NCBI RefSeq assembly: GCF_004000255.1
Contig: NZ_RCIQ01000012.1
Coordinates: forward strand, 1 to 64,000
Length of the DNA stretch: 64,000 nt
Direction of reading: 5' to 3'
Source of the DNA: Nioella ostreopsis
GTDB taxonomy: Bacteria > Pseudomonadota > Alphaproteobacteria > Rhodobacterales > Rhodobacteraceae
Below the pieces are notes generated by a model. The model was not told where the DNA came from. It made no database searches and saw only the letters and a program-made list of their open reading frames with translations. Shown here piece by piece: positions 1 to 8,089 of this stretch. Position 1 is the stretch's first letter. Every line of letters begins with the position of its first letter. A program made the position numbers and the translations under genes.

Positions 1-345
1 CTCACTCGATTTGTGCAACAAGGCCCCGAGACGCTAGAATTAGGAGGACAAACCGGAATATTGCAGCAAATTGGCATGGGATGGTGACAACGGCACGAAC
101 CGTCGCTTCTTGACCCTGGTGTGTGGATCGGCACAGCAAAGCTGATGCCTTGGAGCCAATGAGGGAGAAGCACGCGGAAATCCATCGGGGCTCGCGGCGA
201 CAATGTATTGGGCCGCTCAAAGAAGCCGGATATACGTCAGCAATCGTGATCCTGAACCAAGCCTGCCAAGACTGTTGCAATAAGGCGGGGTCCATATACA
301 TCCACACAAGACATTATACGGATTTATTGTCCGCATAAGCGGACA
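1..345. other. No gene recognised; inverted repeat at right edge
   Basis: I see no convincing coding region here. Open frames exist on both strands but none resembles a known family. The right edge carries a perfect inverted repeat, TGTCCGC (328-334), loop ATAA, GCGGACA (339-345), directly beside the stop codon of the HipA-like remnant. It could be a terminator or a recombination site; there is no T-run after it. Confidence 0.4.
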
Positions 346-528
346 CTAAAGCGTCAAAGCTTTCTCCAGATCGTCGTGCTCGAAAGCACTTTCCAGATAG
401 TCGATTTCGCGTGCCGGAGCGCCGACCTGATGCGCAACCTCACGCCATGTGGCTGTCGCTCTTGCCACTTCAGCGACGATCTCCCGGGTGTGTTTGGTGC
501 AGAGGCCGAGTTTGGCATCCCGGCTCAT
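346..528 (-). pseudogene. HipA-family toxin, C-terminal remnant
   Basis: The last ~50 residues of this minus-strand frame read like the C-terminus of HipA-type serine/threonine kinase toxins: a REIVAEVA-like helix, a TWREVA-like stretch, then AREIDYLESAFEHDDL before the stop. In HipA proteins this pattern ends the helical C-lobe. Upstream of about 528 the frame stays open but the catalytic kinase part is not recognisable and no HipB-like antitoxin is nearby. I read it as the decayed end of a former hipBA locus. The family match is by eye only. Confidence 0.55.
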
Positions 529-937
529 GACATCGTGCTCGATCCTCCGATTATTCCGGTGGGTGCCATGGCGACAGCGGGTCAACAGGTCTCTACCCCG
601 GTTCTCATACTGCGTGACGAACTGTGCGTGAACACCGTCTGCGGCGCAACAAAGAACGACACCCCCTTCCCCGAAGCCACCCAAATGGTCTGTTCTATGG
701 CTGTGTGTGAAAGGCGACGTCGGCGGAGACCGGCATGAGTCAGAAGGGCTTCAGCCGTGGGTGCGCAACTTAGGCGGAAAGGTGCGCGTCATTCTCGGGA
801 CCACCGAGCGCATCCCTTCTTTGAATAGGAAAACACCATAGCACTATTGTCAGGAAGGACAGAAGGCAGCCAAATCTGCGCTGCATGAAGACAGCGTCCC
901 AACGTCAGTCAAACCGCCTGCCCCCATCTCAATCCCC
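529..937. other. Non-coding or decayed DNA
   Basis: About 400 bases between the HipA-like remnant and the end of the NnrS gene hold no gene I can support. Short open frames on both strands lack family resemblance. The stretch probably marks old rearrangement at the left edge of the denitrification block. Confidence 0.4.
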
Positions 938-2143
938 TCAGATCCGTTTTGCCGGCGGCAGGGTCAGAAGCGCCCTGCCATAGGCCAGGGCGAACCCGCC
1001 GAAGGCCGCAATCCAGGCCGTGCCGGCAACGGCATGCAGGTGCATGGACATATCGGGCCAGACCCCCGCAGCCGTCCGCGCCAGCACAGCAAGCACAAGC
1101 GCGGCGTAGATCGCGACCGTCGCTTTGCCCGCGCTTAACGGCTGCCCCGTGTGCCCCAGGGACGCGCGGGTCATGACCGCCAGCGTCATCAGCCCGATGG
1201 CTCCCCCCATCCACAGGTGCTGCGCCGCGGCCATGCCAAGGGTTCCTGGCATCAGCAGTTCCGCGCCAAGCGCCAGCGCCCCAAGGGGCAGAAAGGCATA
1301 GCCTGCGTGCAGTACCGTCACCAGCGGCTCTGACAAGGTGCGGTGCCCCGCCCATCTTGCGAGGCGCCACAGATGCATCCCGCCTGCCAGCAGCAGCACG
1401 GCCCCAGTGGTGCGGGCGAGGGGAAGCGCCACCCAGAGGAGGAGCGCCACAATCAGTATCATCAAAGCCAGCTTGTCGAAGCGCTGCATCGGCGCAGCCG
1501 GAAGCCTGCCCGGCCCGCGTTTGACTAGCCAGTTCCGCGTGAAGGACGGGACGATCCGCCCGCCGATCACCGCGATCATCATAAGCCCGGCCCCAAGACC
1601 AAGGCGCAGGCCGAAGCCCTGAGCGGCATAAAGGCCCTGCGCGGCTTCCCAGTGGAAAATCCCGTTGCCAAGGGAGAAGACGGCCAGAATCCCCAGAACG
1701 ATCAGGTTGCGCCAGTTCTGTCCGGCCACGATCTCTCGCAGGATTGCCGCAGCCAGCGTGACGGGGAAGGCCAGGTCGATCAGCGCCACGGCGATGGGCC
1801 CCAGTCCAGCCGGAAGCAGCATCGCGACACGCCCGGCCAGCCACAGGGCCGCCAATGCGCCAAGCGGCCAGCCGACAATGGGCAGGCGGCCGGTCCAGTT
1901 CGGCACGGCGGTCAGCAGGAACCCCGCAATTACCGCGCCGAGATAGCCGAAGAGGAATTCATGCGCGTGCCAGCTGACCGGATCGAAGGCCGTGGGCGGG
2001 GCGATATGGCCCATCAGCATCGGGATCCAGAGCAGCATGGAAAAGGCCGCCCACAGGGCCGCGCCAAGAAAGAACGGGCGGAATCCGTAGGTCAGGATGG
2101 AGGGACCGGCCCAGGCCCGCATCTGTTCTGTCGTGGTGGTCAT
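938..2143 (-). CDS. nnrS: NnrS family membrane protein (distal copy)
   Basis: This 401-residue, highly hydrophobic protein has the NnrS layout of about twelve membrane segments. The opening motif GFRPFFL lies near residues 20-26, WHAHEFLFG near 58-66 and an AVPNWTGR motif near 79-86. NnrS proteins are haem- and copper-containing inner-membrane proteins linked to nitrosative stress and denitrification. I chose the ATG at 2143 because it overlaps the stop of the upstream NnrS gene (ATGA). It is the last gene of the nine-gene operon that starts near 7970. The family call is firm; the biochemical role is not settled. Confidence 0.88.
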   Translation of the reverse strand: MTTTTEQMRAWAGPSILTYGFRPFFLGAALWAAFSMLLWIPMLMGHIAPPTAFDPVSWHAHEFLFGYLGAVIAGFLLTAVPNWTGRLPIVGWPLGALAALWLAGRVAMLLPAGLGPIAVALIDLAFPVTLAAAILREIVAGQNWRNLIVLGILAVFSLGNGIFHWEAAQGLYAAQGFGLRLGLGAGLMMIAVIGGRIVPSFTRNWLVKRGPGRLPAAPMQRFDKLALMILIVALLLWVALPLARTTGAVLLLAGGMHLWRLARWAGHRTLSEPLVTVLHAGYAFLPLGALALGAELLMPGTLGMAAAQHLWMGGAIGLMTLAVMTRASLGHTGQPLSAGKATVAIYAALVLAVLARTAAGVWPDMSMHLHAVAGTAWIAAFGGFALAYGRALLTLPPAKRI

Positions 2144-3333
2144 GATGCCTCGCTTCGTTCTGCTGTCATTGGATAATCCCCGGAATCGGCGCGGCGGAGG
2201 TCGGGCCGTTTCGGCCCGCTGAACACCGGCCTCGGTGCAGGGCGGAACAGCGCCGCGCCGTGCCGCGCCAGGAAAATGGCCCAGGCTAGGCACCAGAGGG
2301 CAGGCGCGGCTGCGTCCCAGTGCGACCCGGCTGGCGTCACGACACGCCAAGCGGCGGCTGCCCACAAGAGCCCAAAGCCAGCCGCGTCGGCAGGCGATGT
2401 CCGCAACCGGTCGCCGCGCCGCGCGACCGCACGCGCGGCCACCGCGTAGATCGAACAGGCGATGGCACCAGCCGCAAGCCCGTGCAGGGCGGCGCTTTCC
2501 AATAGCAGCGATCCAGGCACCTTGCCAATCGCCAACAGCGCCAGCCCGATGGGCAACCAGGCATATCCCGTGTGCAGCATGAGCAGCAGACCGTCTGTCA
2601 GGATCTCCCAGGACAGCCAAAGGCATACCCGCACCGTCTCGAAGGCGGCGGCCAGCAACAGGCAGGCGGCAAGCCAGTCAGGCGCAGCCCGCAGGGTTTC
2701 GAGACCAAGCGCGGCGAGGATCGTGACCGATCCCAGCAGGCCGAAAACCCCGGCGATCCGAAAGCGCCGTTTCTGCGCTTCGCTGACAGTCAGGGCGTTC
2801 AAGGTAAAGGCCGCAACCATTCGCCCACCCACGACTGACAGAAGGGCTGCGAAGCCAAGAATGGGGACGTGTGGCGGGCTTGCGCCGGTCAGAACCGCAA
2901 CCTGAGATCCGGTCATTGCCAGCGAGAACAGCGCCAGGGGTGCTGCTCGCATGGTCCGGGAACGCAGCACCGAACGGGCAAGGATCAGCGTCAGGAAGGC
3001 CATGAACGACACGCTTGCCGGAGCGGCAAGGCGCAGGTCCGGCCCGAGCGCGCCCGCCGCAGACAGCCGGGCGAGAACCCACAGGACGACGAGGGCGGCA
3101 AGCCCGGCAGAGGACAGGCGCGCCCTGCCCGGCCAGCTTGTCATCGCGGTCAGCGCATAGCCTGCAAACAAGGCGGCGGCGACGCCGAAGGCCATTTCAT
3201 GCGCGTGCCACGCCGAAAGCCCGCCCAGAGGCGAGCGTGCCAGATCGAAACCCGTCTCCGGGGCGACCGCGACGACCGCGACAATCGCCCAGGATCCGCC
3301 AGCCAGGAACATCGCGCGGTGCGGGGCCGTCAT
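2140..3333 (-). CDS. NnrS family membrane protein (proximal copy)
   Basis: A second NnrS-type polytopic membrane protein (397 residues) lies directly upstream of the first and overlaps it by four bases. It keeps the WHAHEMAFG motif (about residues 42-50), a TAMTSWPGR motif and a GGRMVAAFTLN motif typical of NnrS, but it lacks the N-terminal GFRPFFL signature. The two copies are clearly diverged, so this is an old tandem pair and not a recent duplication. A GAAAGGAA ribosome site precedes the ATG. The 17-base gap to ubiV suggests one transcript with the ubiquinone genes. Confidence 0.82.
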   Translation of the reverse strand: MTAPHRAMFLAGGSWAIVAVVAVAPETGFDLARSPLGGLSAWHAHEMAFGVAAALFAGYALTAMTSWPGRARLSSAGLAALVVLWVLARLSAAGALGPDLRLAAPASVSFMAFLTLILARSVLRSRTMRAAPLALFSLAMTGSQVAVLTGASPPHVPILGFAALLSVVGGRMVAAFTLNALTVSEAQKRRFRIAGVFGLLGSVTILAALGLETLRAAPDWLAACLLLAAAFETVRVCLWLSWEILTDGLLLMLHTGYAWLPIGLALLAIGKVPGSLLLESAALHGLAAGAIACSIYAVAARAVARRGDRLRTSPADAAGFGLLWAAAAWRVVTPAGSHWDAAAPALWCLAWAIFLARHGAALFRPAPRPVFSGPKRPDLRRADSGDYPMTAERSEAS

Positions 3334-3350
3334 CGCCGTTCCTTTCAGCG

Positions 3351-4277
3351 CTACACCGCCGTCGCCGCGGCGATCCGGCGATAGCCCGCGGCACCGTGAT
3401 AGAACCCGTTGCTCAGGCCCACCTGTCCAACCAGTCCAGCAAGGCGCGCATCGGCGTCATCGGCAGAGGCCTTGCCGTCCAACCTATCGCGGAACACCCG
3501 TGCAACGGCGACCATGTCCGCCGCCTGCGGCATCAGCCGCAGATGGGTGACACCATCGGCCACCAGCCGTGCGGTTTCCGGCAGCAGGTCGACATAGCTT
3601 TCCGACTGGGTCTGGATGCCGTTGACCCGCAGGATCGGCCGGTCGTCGCGGGTGCGAAGCGGCATCCCGTCGGGATCCGCTTCACAGACGAACTGGCAAT
3701 TGTCCTTCGTGCGGCCATGGGCGCGGGCGTGGTAGCAGCGCGCCGACACGGCAAGCGAGGCCCGCCCGAACACCTGCACCTCGACGCCGAGCCCCAGGTC
3801 GCGGGCCGCCCGCGCGGCCACGGCAATCGCGGGGGCGGGCATTTCGGCGGGCAGGCAGATATGGGTCGCGCTCTGCCCGGCCATCCAGGCGATGGTGGCC
3901 TCGTTATAGGCATTCATGAACGGCCCGATCCGATGCGGTCGCTGGCCGCGTGCGAACAGCCCGGCTGCGTTGTTGATCTCGATCTCGGGCGTTTCCATCG
4001 CGGCGAGGTCTTCCGTCGCCTTCCGCTCACGCTTGAGCATCACTTCCGCCAGCGAAGACAGGATCACCTTCTTGCCCGCACGCTCCAGGCGGTCGATGAT
4101 CTCGGGCAGATCCGCCTCCTGGAAGGGCGCTCGCTTGGAGCAGATCACCTCGCCCAGGTAGACCTCGTCCACGGGCGCCTCGTCGGCGATGCGCGCATAG
4201 AAGTCGCGCCGCCGTTCGGCGGACCAGTGATAGGCTATGGGCCCGAGCGTCAGTCTGGTCATGTCCATCACCGCCAT
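3351..4277 (-). CDS. ubiV: O2-independent ubiquinone hydroxylation protein UbiV (U32 family)
   Basis: UbiV works with UbiU and UbiT in anaerobic ring hydroxylation during ubiquinone synthesis. The protein has the U32 peptidase-like fold and the four cysteines expected for a 4Fe-4S cluster: one in GEVICSKRAPF (residue 46) and C181, C194 and C198 in the CYHARAHGRTKDNCQFVC stretch. The last three match the E. coli UbiV spacing of 13 and 4. The ATG at 4277 overlaps ubiU by ten bases; an ATG at 4268 (TGATG overlap) is an equally good start. Residue numbers use 4277. Confidence 0.92.
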   Translation of the reverse strand: MAVMDMTRLTLGPIAYHWSAERRRDFYARIADEAPVDEVYLGEVICSKRAPFQEADLPEIIDRLERAGKKVILSSLAEVMLKRERKATEDLAAMETPEIEINNAAGLFARGQRPHRIGPFMNAYNEATIAWMAGQSATHICLPAEMPAPAIAVAARAARDLGLGVEVQVFGRASLAVSARCYHARAHGRTKDNCQFVCEADPDGMPLRTRDDRPILRVNGIQTQSESYVDLLPETARLVADGVTHLRLMPQAADMVAVARVFRDRLDGKASADDADARLAGLVGQVGLSNGFYHGAAGYRRIAAATAV

Positions 4278-5266
4278 TTCTTGGTTTCGAACGCGCCCTG
4301 CGTCTGTTTCTGCCCCTCGGTCAGGGCGATCAGATCGGCGATATTCGCCTGGCGCCCTGCGCGAATGTCATCCACCGCCGCCCGAAAGGCGCGCACCACG
4401 CCGCGCACGTAGCTTTTCGACCGTTGCCGGCCTTCGATCTTGAACGCATGTACGCCCGCCTCGATCAGTTCGGGCAGCAGACGCGAGAGGTTGAGGCTGA
4501 CCGGTTCCTCGAAGGCATAATAGCCCTCGGGCCGATGCGGCGCCGTGTAGCGGCCCTTGCAGATCGTCGGATAGCCCGCCTTTTCCTCGGGGCTGAAGCG
4601 GTCGATGGTAAAGCCCGCCAGTTGCGAGGACATCGAGCCATCGGCATGGCGGGCATATTCGACGTCGGAGGCGGGGGAACAGACCCCGTCCATGTTGGTG
4701 GATTGCCCGGTGAGGTAATTGGTCAGGCTGCACCGGCCCTCGACCATCAGGCCATGGTTGCCGAAGATGAAGGTCTCGATCTCGCAGGGGATTTCCGTGC
4801 GGATCTGGCGGATCTCGGGGATCGTCAGGATGCGCGGCAGTACCACGCGTTTGACCCCGAAATTCTCGCAATAATAGCGGATGGCCTCGGGGGAGGAAGC
4901 GGCAGCCTGCACCGAAAGATGCAGCCGGATGCCGGGGTGGCTACGCGCGATGTAGTCGGCCACGCCCATATCCGCGACGATGAAGGCATCGACCCCGATC
5001 CGCGCGCCGGTATCCGCCGCCTGCCGCCACAGATCGACCTTGCCCGCAGGCGGATAGGTGTTGAGCGCCAGCAGCACCTTGGTGCCCTTCGCATGGGCAA
5101 AGGCCACCGCATCGCGCAGTTCGTCTGGGGTGAAGTTCAGCCCCGGAAAGTTGCGCGCATTGGTGGCATCCTGAAAGCCGCAATAGACGGCATCGGCCCC
5201 CGCATCCACGGCGGTACGCAGCGCCGCTGGCGTGCCTGCAGGGCAGATCAGTTCGGCAAGGCTCAT
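4268..5266 (-). CDS. ubiU: O2-independent ubiquinone hydroxylation protein UbiU (U32 family)
   Basis: This 332-residue U32 family protein is the UbiU partner of the adjacent UbiV. It carries the signature EGRCSLTNYLTGQS (C179), a GVCSP motif (C196) and YPTICKGRY (C236). These match three of the four cluster cysteines of E. coli UbiU. The fourth (expected seven residues before C179) reads G172 here, so C161 or another residue may take its place. The start overlaps the ubiT stop (ATGA). Together with ubiT and ubiV it should let the host make ubiquinone for anaerobic respiration such as denitrification. Confidence 0.93.
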   Translation of the reverse strand: MSLAELICPAGTPAALRTAVDAGADAVYCGFQDATNARNFPGLNFTPDELRDAVAFAHAKGTKVLLALNTYPPAGKVDLWRQAADTGARIGVDAFIVADMGVADYIARSHPGIRLHLSVQAAASSPEAIRYYCENFGVKRVVLPRILTIPEIRQIRTEIPCEIETFIFGNHGLMVEGRCSLTNYLTGQSTNMDGVCSPASDVEYARHADGSMSSQLAGFTIDRFSPEEKAGYPTICKGRYTAPHRPEGYYAFEEPVSLNLSRLLPELIEAGVHAFKIEGRQRSKSYVRGVVRAFRAAVDDIRAGRQANIADLIALTEGQKQTQGAFETKKWR

Positions 5267-5790
5267 GCGATCTCCTGTCCGGTCGTGGTGCTGGAATAGG
5301 CCCGTCGCAACCGGGCAAGGATCGCCCGGCCGGGCGGGCCGAACATCGCTGCCGTTTCCTCGGCCAGCGAGCCGTCCATGTCGTCGAGCGCGTTTCTAAG
5401 CCGGACCACGGCCTCGGTATCGCCGCTAACGTCAAGGTCGCGTGAGAAGAAGGCGGCGTCGCCATCTTCCTCGGCATCGACCAGTTCCAGCAGCAGCAGG
5501 AACCGCCCCCGGATCGTGGCACCTGCGTGCGGGGCGGCATCGCGCGGCACGGCACGCAAGATCAGCGCCGCAGGGTCAGGGCGCAAATGCAGCGTGAAGG
5601 GCAGTTCCACCGGGTCAATGAGGAAATCGGTGGTCTGATGCGGCCCGAGCCGCGCGAAAAGCGAGGGGTGACGCGCCGCCGTCCGGCGCACGATGCGTGA
5701 CAGCACCGGCTGAAGCGCGAGGCAGGCCAGACGCGCGACCGCGCCTTCCCCGGGTCGCATCCGGGCGGGTGTTACTGTGCTCAGGCTCAT
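5263..5790 (-). CDS. ubiT: UbiT-like SCP2 domain protein
   Basis: This 175-residue protein resembles UbiT, the SCP2-type lipid-binding accessory factor of anaerobic ubiquinone synthesis. After a basic N-terminal helix it shows the SCP2 core, with a hydrophobic strand pattern around FTLHLRPDPAALILR (residues ~66-80) and a helix with a GDTEAVVRLRNALDD-like stretch. It sits directly upstream of ubiU with a four-base overlap, the classic ubiTUV order. Sequence identity to UbiT is typically low, so the call leans on context. Confidence 0.85.
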   Translation of the reverse strand: MSLSTVTPARMRPGEGAVARLACLALQPVLSRIVRRTAARHPSLFARLGPHQTTDFLIDPVELPFTLHLRPDPAALILRAVPRDAAPHAGATIRGRFLLLLELVDAEEDGDAAFFSRDLDVSGDTEAVVRLRNALDDMDGSLAEETAAMFGPPGRAILARLRRAYSSTTTGQEIA

Positions 5791-6473
5791 GAGATGTCCT
5801 TTCGCTCGACCGACAGGCCCGTCTCGGTCACGACCAGGTCAAGGGGGATGTCATGGGGCTGCGGATAGATCGTCGGCAGTCGCGCGGCCCCAAGCGCGAT
5901 ACCGATGGTGAGCGGACGGGGCGACAGCGCCGCCAGCGTCCGGTCGAAATAGCCGCCGCCCCAGCCAAGCCTGAATCCCCCGCGATCCCACCCAAGGCAT
6001 GGCGCAAGCGCAATATCGGGTGTCAGCGTCTCCGCCTCCGGCGGCGGAACGGGGATCGACCAGTGGCCGCGTTCCAGCCGCGTGCCCGGTGTCCAGCGGC
6101 GAAAGACCAGCGGTGCGGCACGGGTTTCGACCGCGGGCAGGGCAATGCGGACACCCTGATCGTGCAGGTCATGCAGAAGCGGGCGCAGATCCGGTTCACA
6201 CCGGACCGGCCAATAACCGGCGAGCACGGTCCCCCGCAAAGCCCCGCGCAATGCGAGGACAGTTGCAAGATGACCGCAGATGGAACTGCTCGCCTGCGCC
6301 CGTTCTGTCTGGCCGAGCCTCTCCCTGAAACTCGCCAGCCGCCGCCGCTCGGCCCCGCGCCAACGCGCCACGTCGCGCGCCTGAGCCGGGTCGACGCCAA
6401 GCGGATCGAAATAGGTCGGATCGACATCGCCCGCCATGCAGGGCGGCGAGGCATATCGGCCCTCCTTGCTCAT
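5787..6473 (-). CDS. 5-formyltetrahydrofolate cyclo-ligase family protein
   Basis: The protein resembles 5-formyl-THF cyclo-ligase, which uses ATP to convert 5-formyl-THF into 5,10-methenyl-THF. The hallmark glycine-rich motif GWGGGYFDRTLA (about residues 170-181) and an upstream LAGYWPVRCEPDLRPLL segment are clear. The N-terminal ~35 residues are an extension that mentions no known domain. It is overlapped by its neighbours on both sides (ATGA each time), so it is translated with the hemerythrin and ubiT genes. Why a folate enzyme sits in a nitrosative-stress operon is not obvious from the sequence. Confidence 0.82.
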   Translation of the reverse strand: MSKEGRYASPPCMAGDVDPTYFDPLGVDPAQARDVARWRGAERRRLASFRERLGQTERAQASSSICGHLATVLALRGALRGTVLAGYWPVRCEPDLRPLLHDLHDQGVRIALPAVETRAAPLVFRRWTPGTRLERGHWSIPVPPPEAETLTPDIALAPCLGWDRGGFRLGWGGGYFDRTLAALSPRPLTIGIALGAARLPTIYPQPHDIPLDLVVTETGLSVERKDIS

Positions 6474-6946
6474 GCGCGGTTCTCGATGCGGGGAAAAAGC
6501 ACTTCGTTTTCCAGATGTATATGCTCGTCAAGATCCTCGGCCAGCTTGCCGAGCCCCTTGTAAAGCTTCCGCCAGCTGTCACAGGCATAATCCGGCAGAC
6601 GGAACCCGTGCGTGATCGCAGCGATGCGGTTCAGGGCTGCCTCCTGGCCGTCATGCGCGGCCCGCAGGTGGGAAACAGCCGCGACCGCATGCGCCGCCCC
6701 GCCTGTTCGCAGGGCAGGAAACACGATCTCCTCTTCCTCGCGCATATGCGCGTCCAGCTCCGCGATCATCATTTCCAATGCCTGAGTCAGCCCGTGCGGC
6801 GTGTTGGGGTCGGTCGCGTGGAGGGCCTCTACCTGTCCGGCAAGCCAGATCAGGTCCGGCAGTTCGCGGCGATGCACCTCGTGATAACGGGTCTGGATAT
6901 GGTCGATCAGCGCCCCGGTTGGGGCATTTGCAGAGGGTTCGTGCAT
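6470..6946 (-). CDS. Hemerythrin-domain protein (RIC/YtfE C-terminal type)
   Basis: This 158-residue four-helix protein has the di-iron hemerythrin pattern of RIC (repair of iron centres; YtfE/ScdA/DnrN) proteins: LIDHIQTRYHEVHR, LDAHMREEEEIVFP, HLRAAHDGQ and DLDEHIHLENEVLFPR. It lacks the N-terminal ScdA domain found in longer members. RIC proteins protect or repair iron-sulfur proteins under NO and oxidative stress. Its ATG directly follows the stop of the DUF2478 gene, and a longer paralogue lies two genes upstream. Confidence 0.88.
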   Translation of the reverse strand: MHEPSANAPTGALIDHIQTRYHEVHRRELPDLIWLAGQVEALHATDPNTPHGLTQALEMMIAELDAHMREEEEIVFPALRTGGAAHAVAAVSHLRAAHDGQEAALNRIAAITHGFRLPDYACDSWRKLYKGLGKLAEDLDEHIHLENEVLFPRIENRA

Positions 6947-7480
6947 TCACGCGTCCCCTCTCAGGGTCGTATCATTGGCGACCACGGAGCGGCACCAGGC
7001 AAGGATCGCGTCCTCCTTGGGTTGCAGGATTGTCTCCGTGCCCTCGGCGAACCGCTCGAAGGCTGCGCGATGCGTGTCGGACAAGCCGGTCAGCACCGGC
7101 ACATCCCGCCCGAGCGCCTCTGCGATCACGGCACGAAACCCGCGCCCCTCCGCCTCGCTGAGACCGAATTTGTTGAGGATGACCAGATCCGCCTGATCCG
7201 CCCGCACCCGTGCAACCACCATCCCGACGGCTTCTTCAAACGCCCCCGCGTCCATGCGACAAGCGCCGGAGCCAGAGCCAAGATCCTGCGTGATCCGCAT
7301 CAGCGGCCCGTCGGGCAGCAGCAGGAGATCGCTGTTGCATTGGCCTGATCCGGCGTCGGCAGCGGTCGGACGCAGCGTCCCAAGCAGCCGGATCCCGTCC
7401 TGTGTCAGCCGGTCGGCCACGGCAGCCAGAAGTCGGTCCGTCGCCCCTTTGCCCTGACCGGTGATGCCTGCAAGCCGCAT
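6947..7480 (-). CDS. DUF2478 family protein (predicted NTPase-like)
   Basis: A 177-residue protein starting MRLAGITGQGKGATDRLL, which fits the DUF2478 family (nucleoside-triphosphatase-like fold). Members often sit near molybdate transport or nitrate/nitrite respiration genes. The N-terminal GITGQGKGATD is a degenerate P-loop-like stretch; CNSDLLLLPDG and LVILNKFG are the other conserved blocks. I chose the ATG at 7480 because it lies seven bases after the upstream hemerythrin stop, and the longer frame upstream only overlaps that gene. Function is unknown. Confidence 0.75.
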   Translation of the reverse strand: MRLAGITGQGKGATDRLLAAVADRLTQDGIRLLGTLRPTAADAGSGQCNSDLLLLPDGPLMRITQDLGSGSGACRMDAGAFEEAVGMVVARVRADQADLVILNKFGLSEAEGRGFRAVIAEALGRDVPVLTGLSDTHRAAFERFAEGTETILQPKEDAILAWCRSVVANDTTLRGDA

Positions 7481-7487
7481 GACCGCC

Positions 7488-7970
7488 TCACACGGGTTCA
7501 AAGCGCGGGAACAGCTCGTCTTTCTCCAGCGCGATATGGGTGGCCAGATCGTCAAGAAGCTGCGCGGTGCCTTGGCAAAGCGATCGCCAGGAACCGCAGG
7601 CATGGTCTGGTGCCGTCAGGTCATTGGTCAGCGACCGGATCAGGGCGATGTTTCCGGCGTGGTCATCATGGTCGGCCCGCATCACCGCGATGGGATGCGC
7701 GATGCCGGGACCGCCCCCTGCGCGCATGGCCGGAAACAGGATCATTTCCTCCTTGGCCATGTGACTCTCCAGCTCCTGCGCCAGTGTTGCGAGAGCGCCG
7801 GCCAACCCGACTGGCGCATCGGGATCGTCCGCGTGGACCCGTTCGACCCGGTCCGCAAGCGGTACAAGCGCCGCGAGCTGCCCCCGGTGCGTGTCGTGAT
7901 AGCGCGTCAGGATGTGGTCGATCAGGGCGCCGGTCTCTTGCGGGGCCTGGGCTTCGCTGTGGTCTTTCAT
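7488..7970 (-). CDS. Hemerythrin-domain protein (RIC/YtfE type), first gene of operon
   Basis: This 160-residue protein is a paralogue of the one at 6470-6946 and shows the same di-iron ligand pattern: LIDHILTRYHDTHR, LESHMAKEEMILFP, MRADHDDH and LATHIALEKDELFPR. I chose the ATG at 7970 because it aligns with the paralogue's start and leaves the operator-like repeat at 8023-8074 free. An ATG at 8042 would add 24 residues but has no well-placed ribosome site. As first gene of the NO operon it likely guards iron centres when NO appears. Confidence 0.85.
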   Translation of the reverse strand: MKDHSEAQAPQETGALIDHILTRYHDTHRGQLAALVPLADRVERVHADDPDAPVGLAGALATLAQELESHMAKEEMILFPAMRAGGGPGIAHPIAVMRADHDDHAGNIALIRSLTNDLTAPDHACGSWRSLCQGTAQLLDDLATHIALEKDELFPRFEPV

Positions 7971-8022
7971 CGCGGGGTCTTTCGCAGGATGGCCGCCCGG
8001 TCCTTGTGCGGGGTGAAACGAA

Positions 8023-8074
8023 TTGGTATCAAGAATGCGCATATCACCTGACGAATGCGCATCTCAATTACCAA
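8023..8074. promoter_or_regulatory. NsrR-type operator candidate between divergent promoters
   Basis: A long imperfect inverted repeat lies between the hemerythrin gene and the Rrf2 regulator. The left arm TTGGTATCAAGAATGCGCAT (8023-8042) faces a right arm (8055-8074) whose complement is TTGGTAATTGAGATGCGCAT, with 12 bases between. Each arm ends in the self-complementary ATGCGCAT, and the two copies are 20 bp apart (two helical turns). Position and symmetry suit the adjacent NsrR-like repressor acting on both genes. Confidence 0.6.
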
Positions 8075-8089
8075 ATCAGGACCGCGACC

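Noticed and set aside
909-1844. A 311-residue open frame on the minus strand overlapping the NnrS gene
   Set aside because: It is a GC-rich shadow frame of the NnrS gene with Arg/Gly-rich, non-family sequence.
1652-2176. Plus-strand open frame of 174 residues
   Set aside because: Antisense to nnrS, with hydrophilic low-complexity composition and no ribosome site.
4424-5299. Plus-strand open frame of 291 residues antisense to ubiU
   Set aside because: The opposite strand encodes a clear UbiU protein; this frame has no family resemblance.
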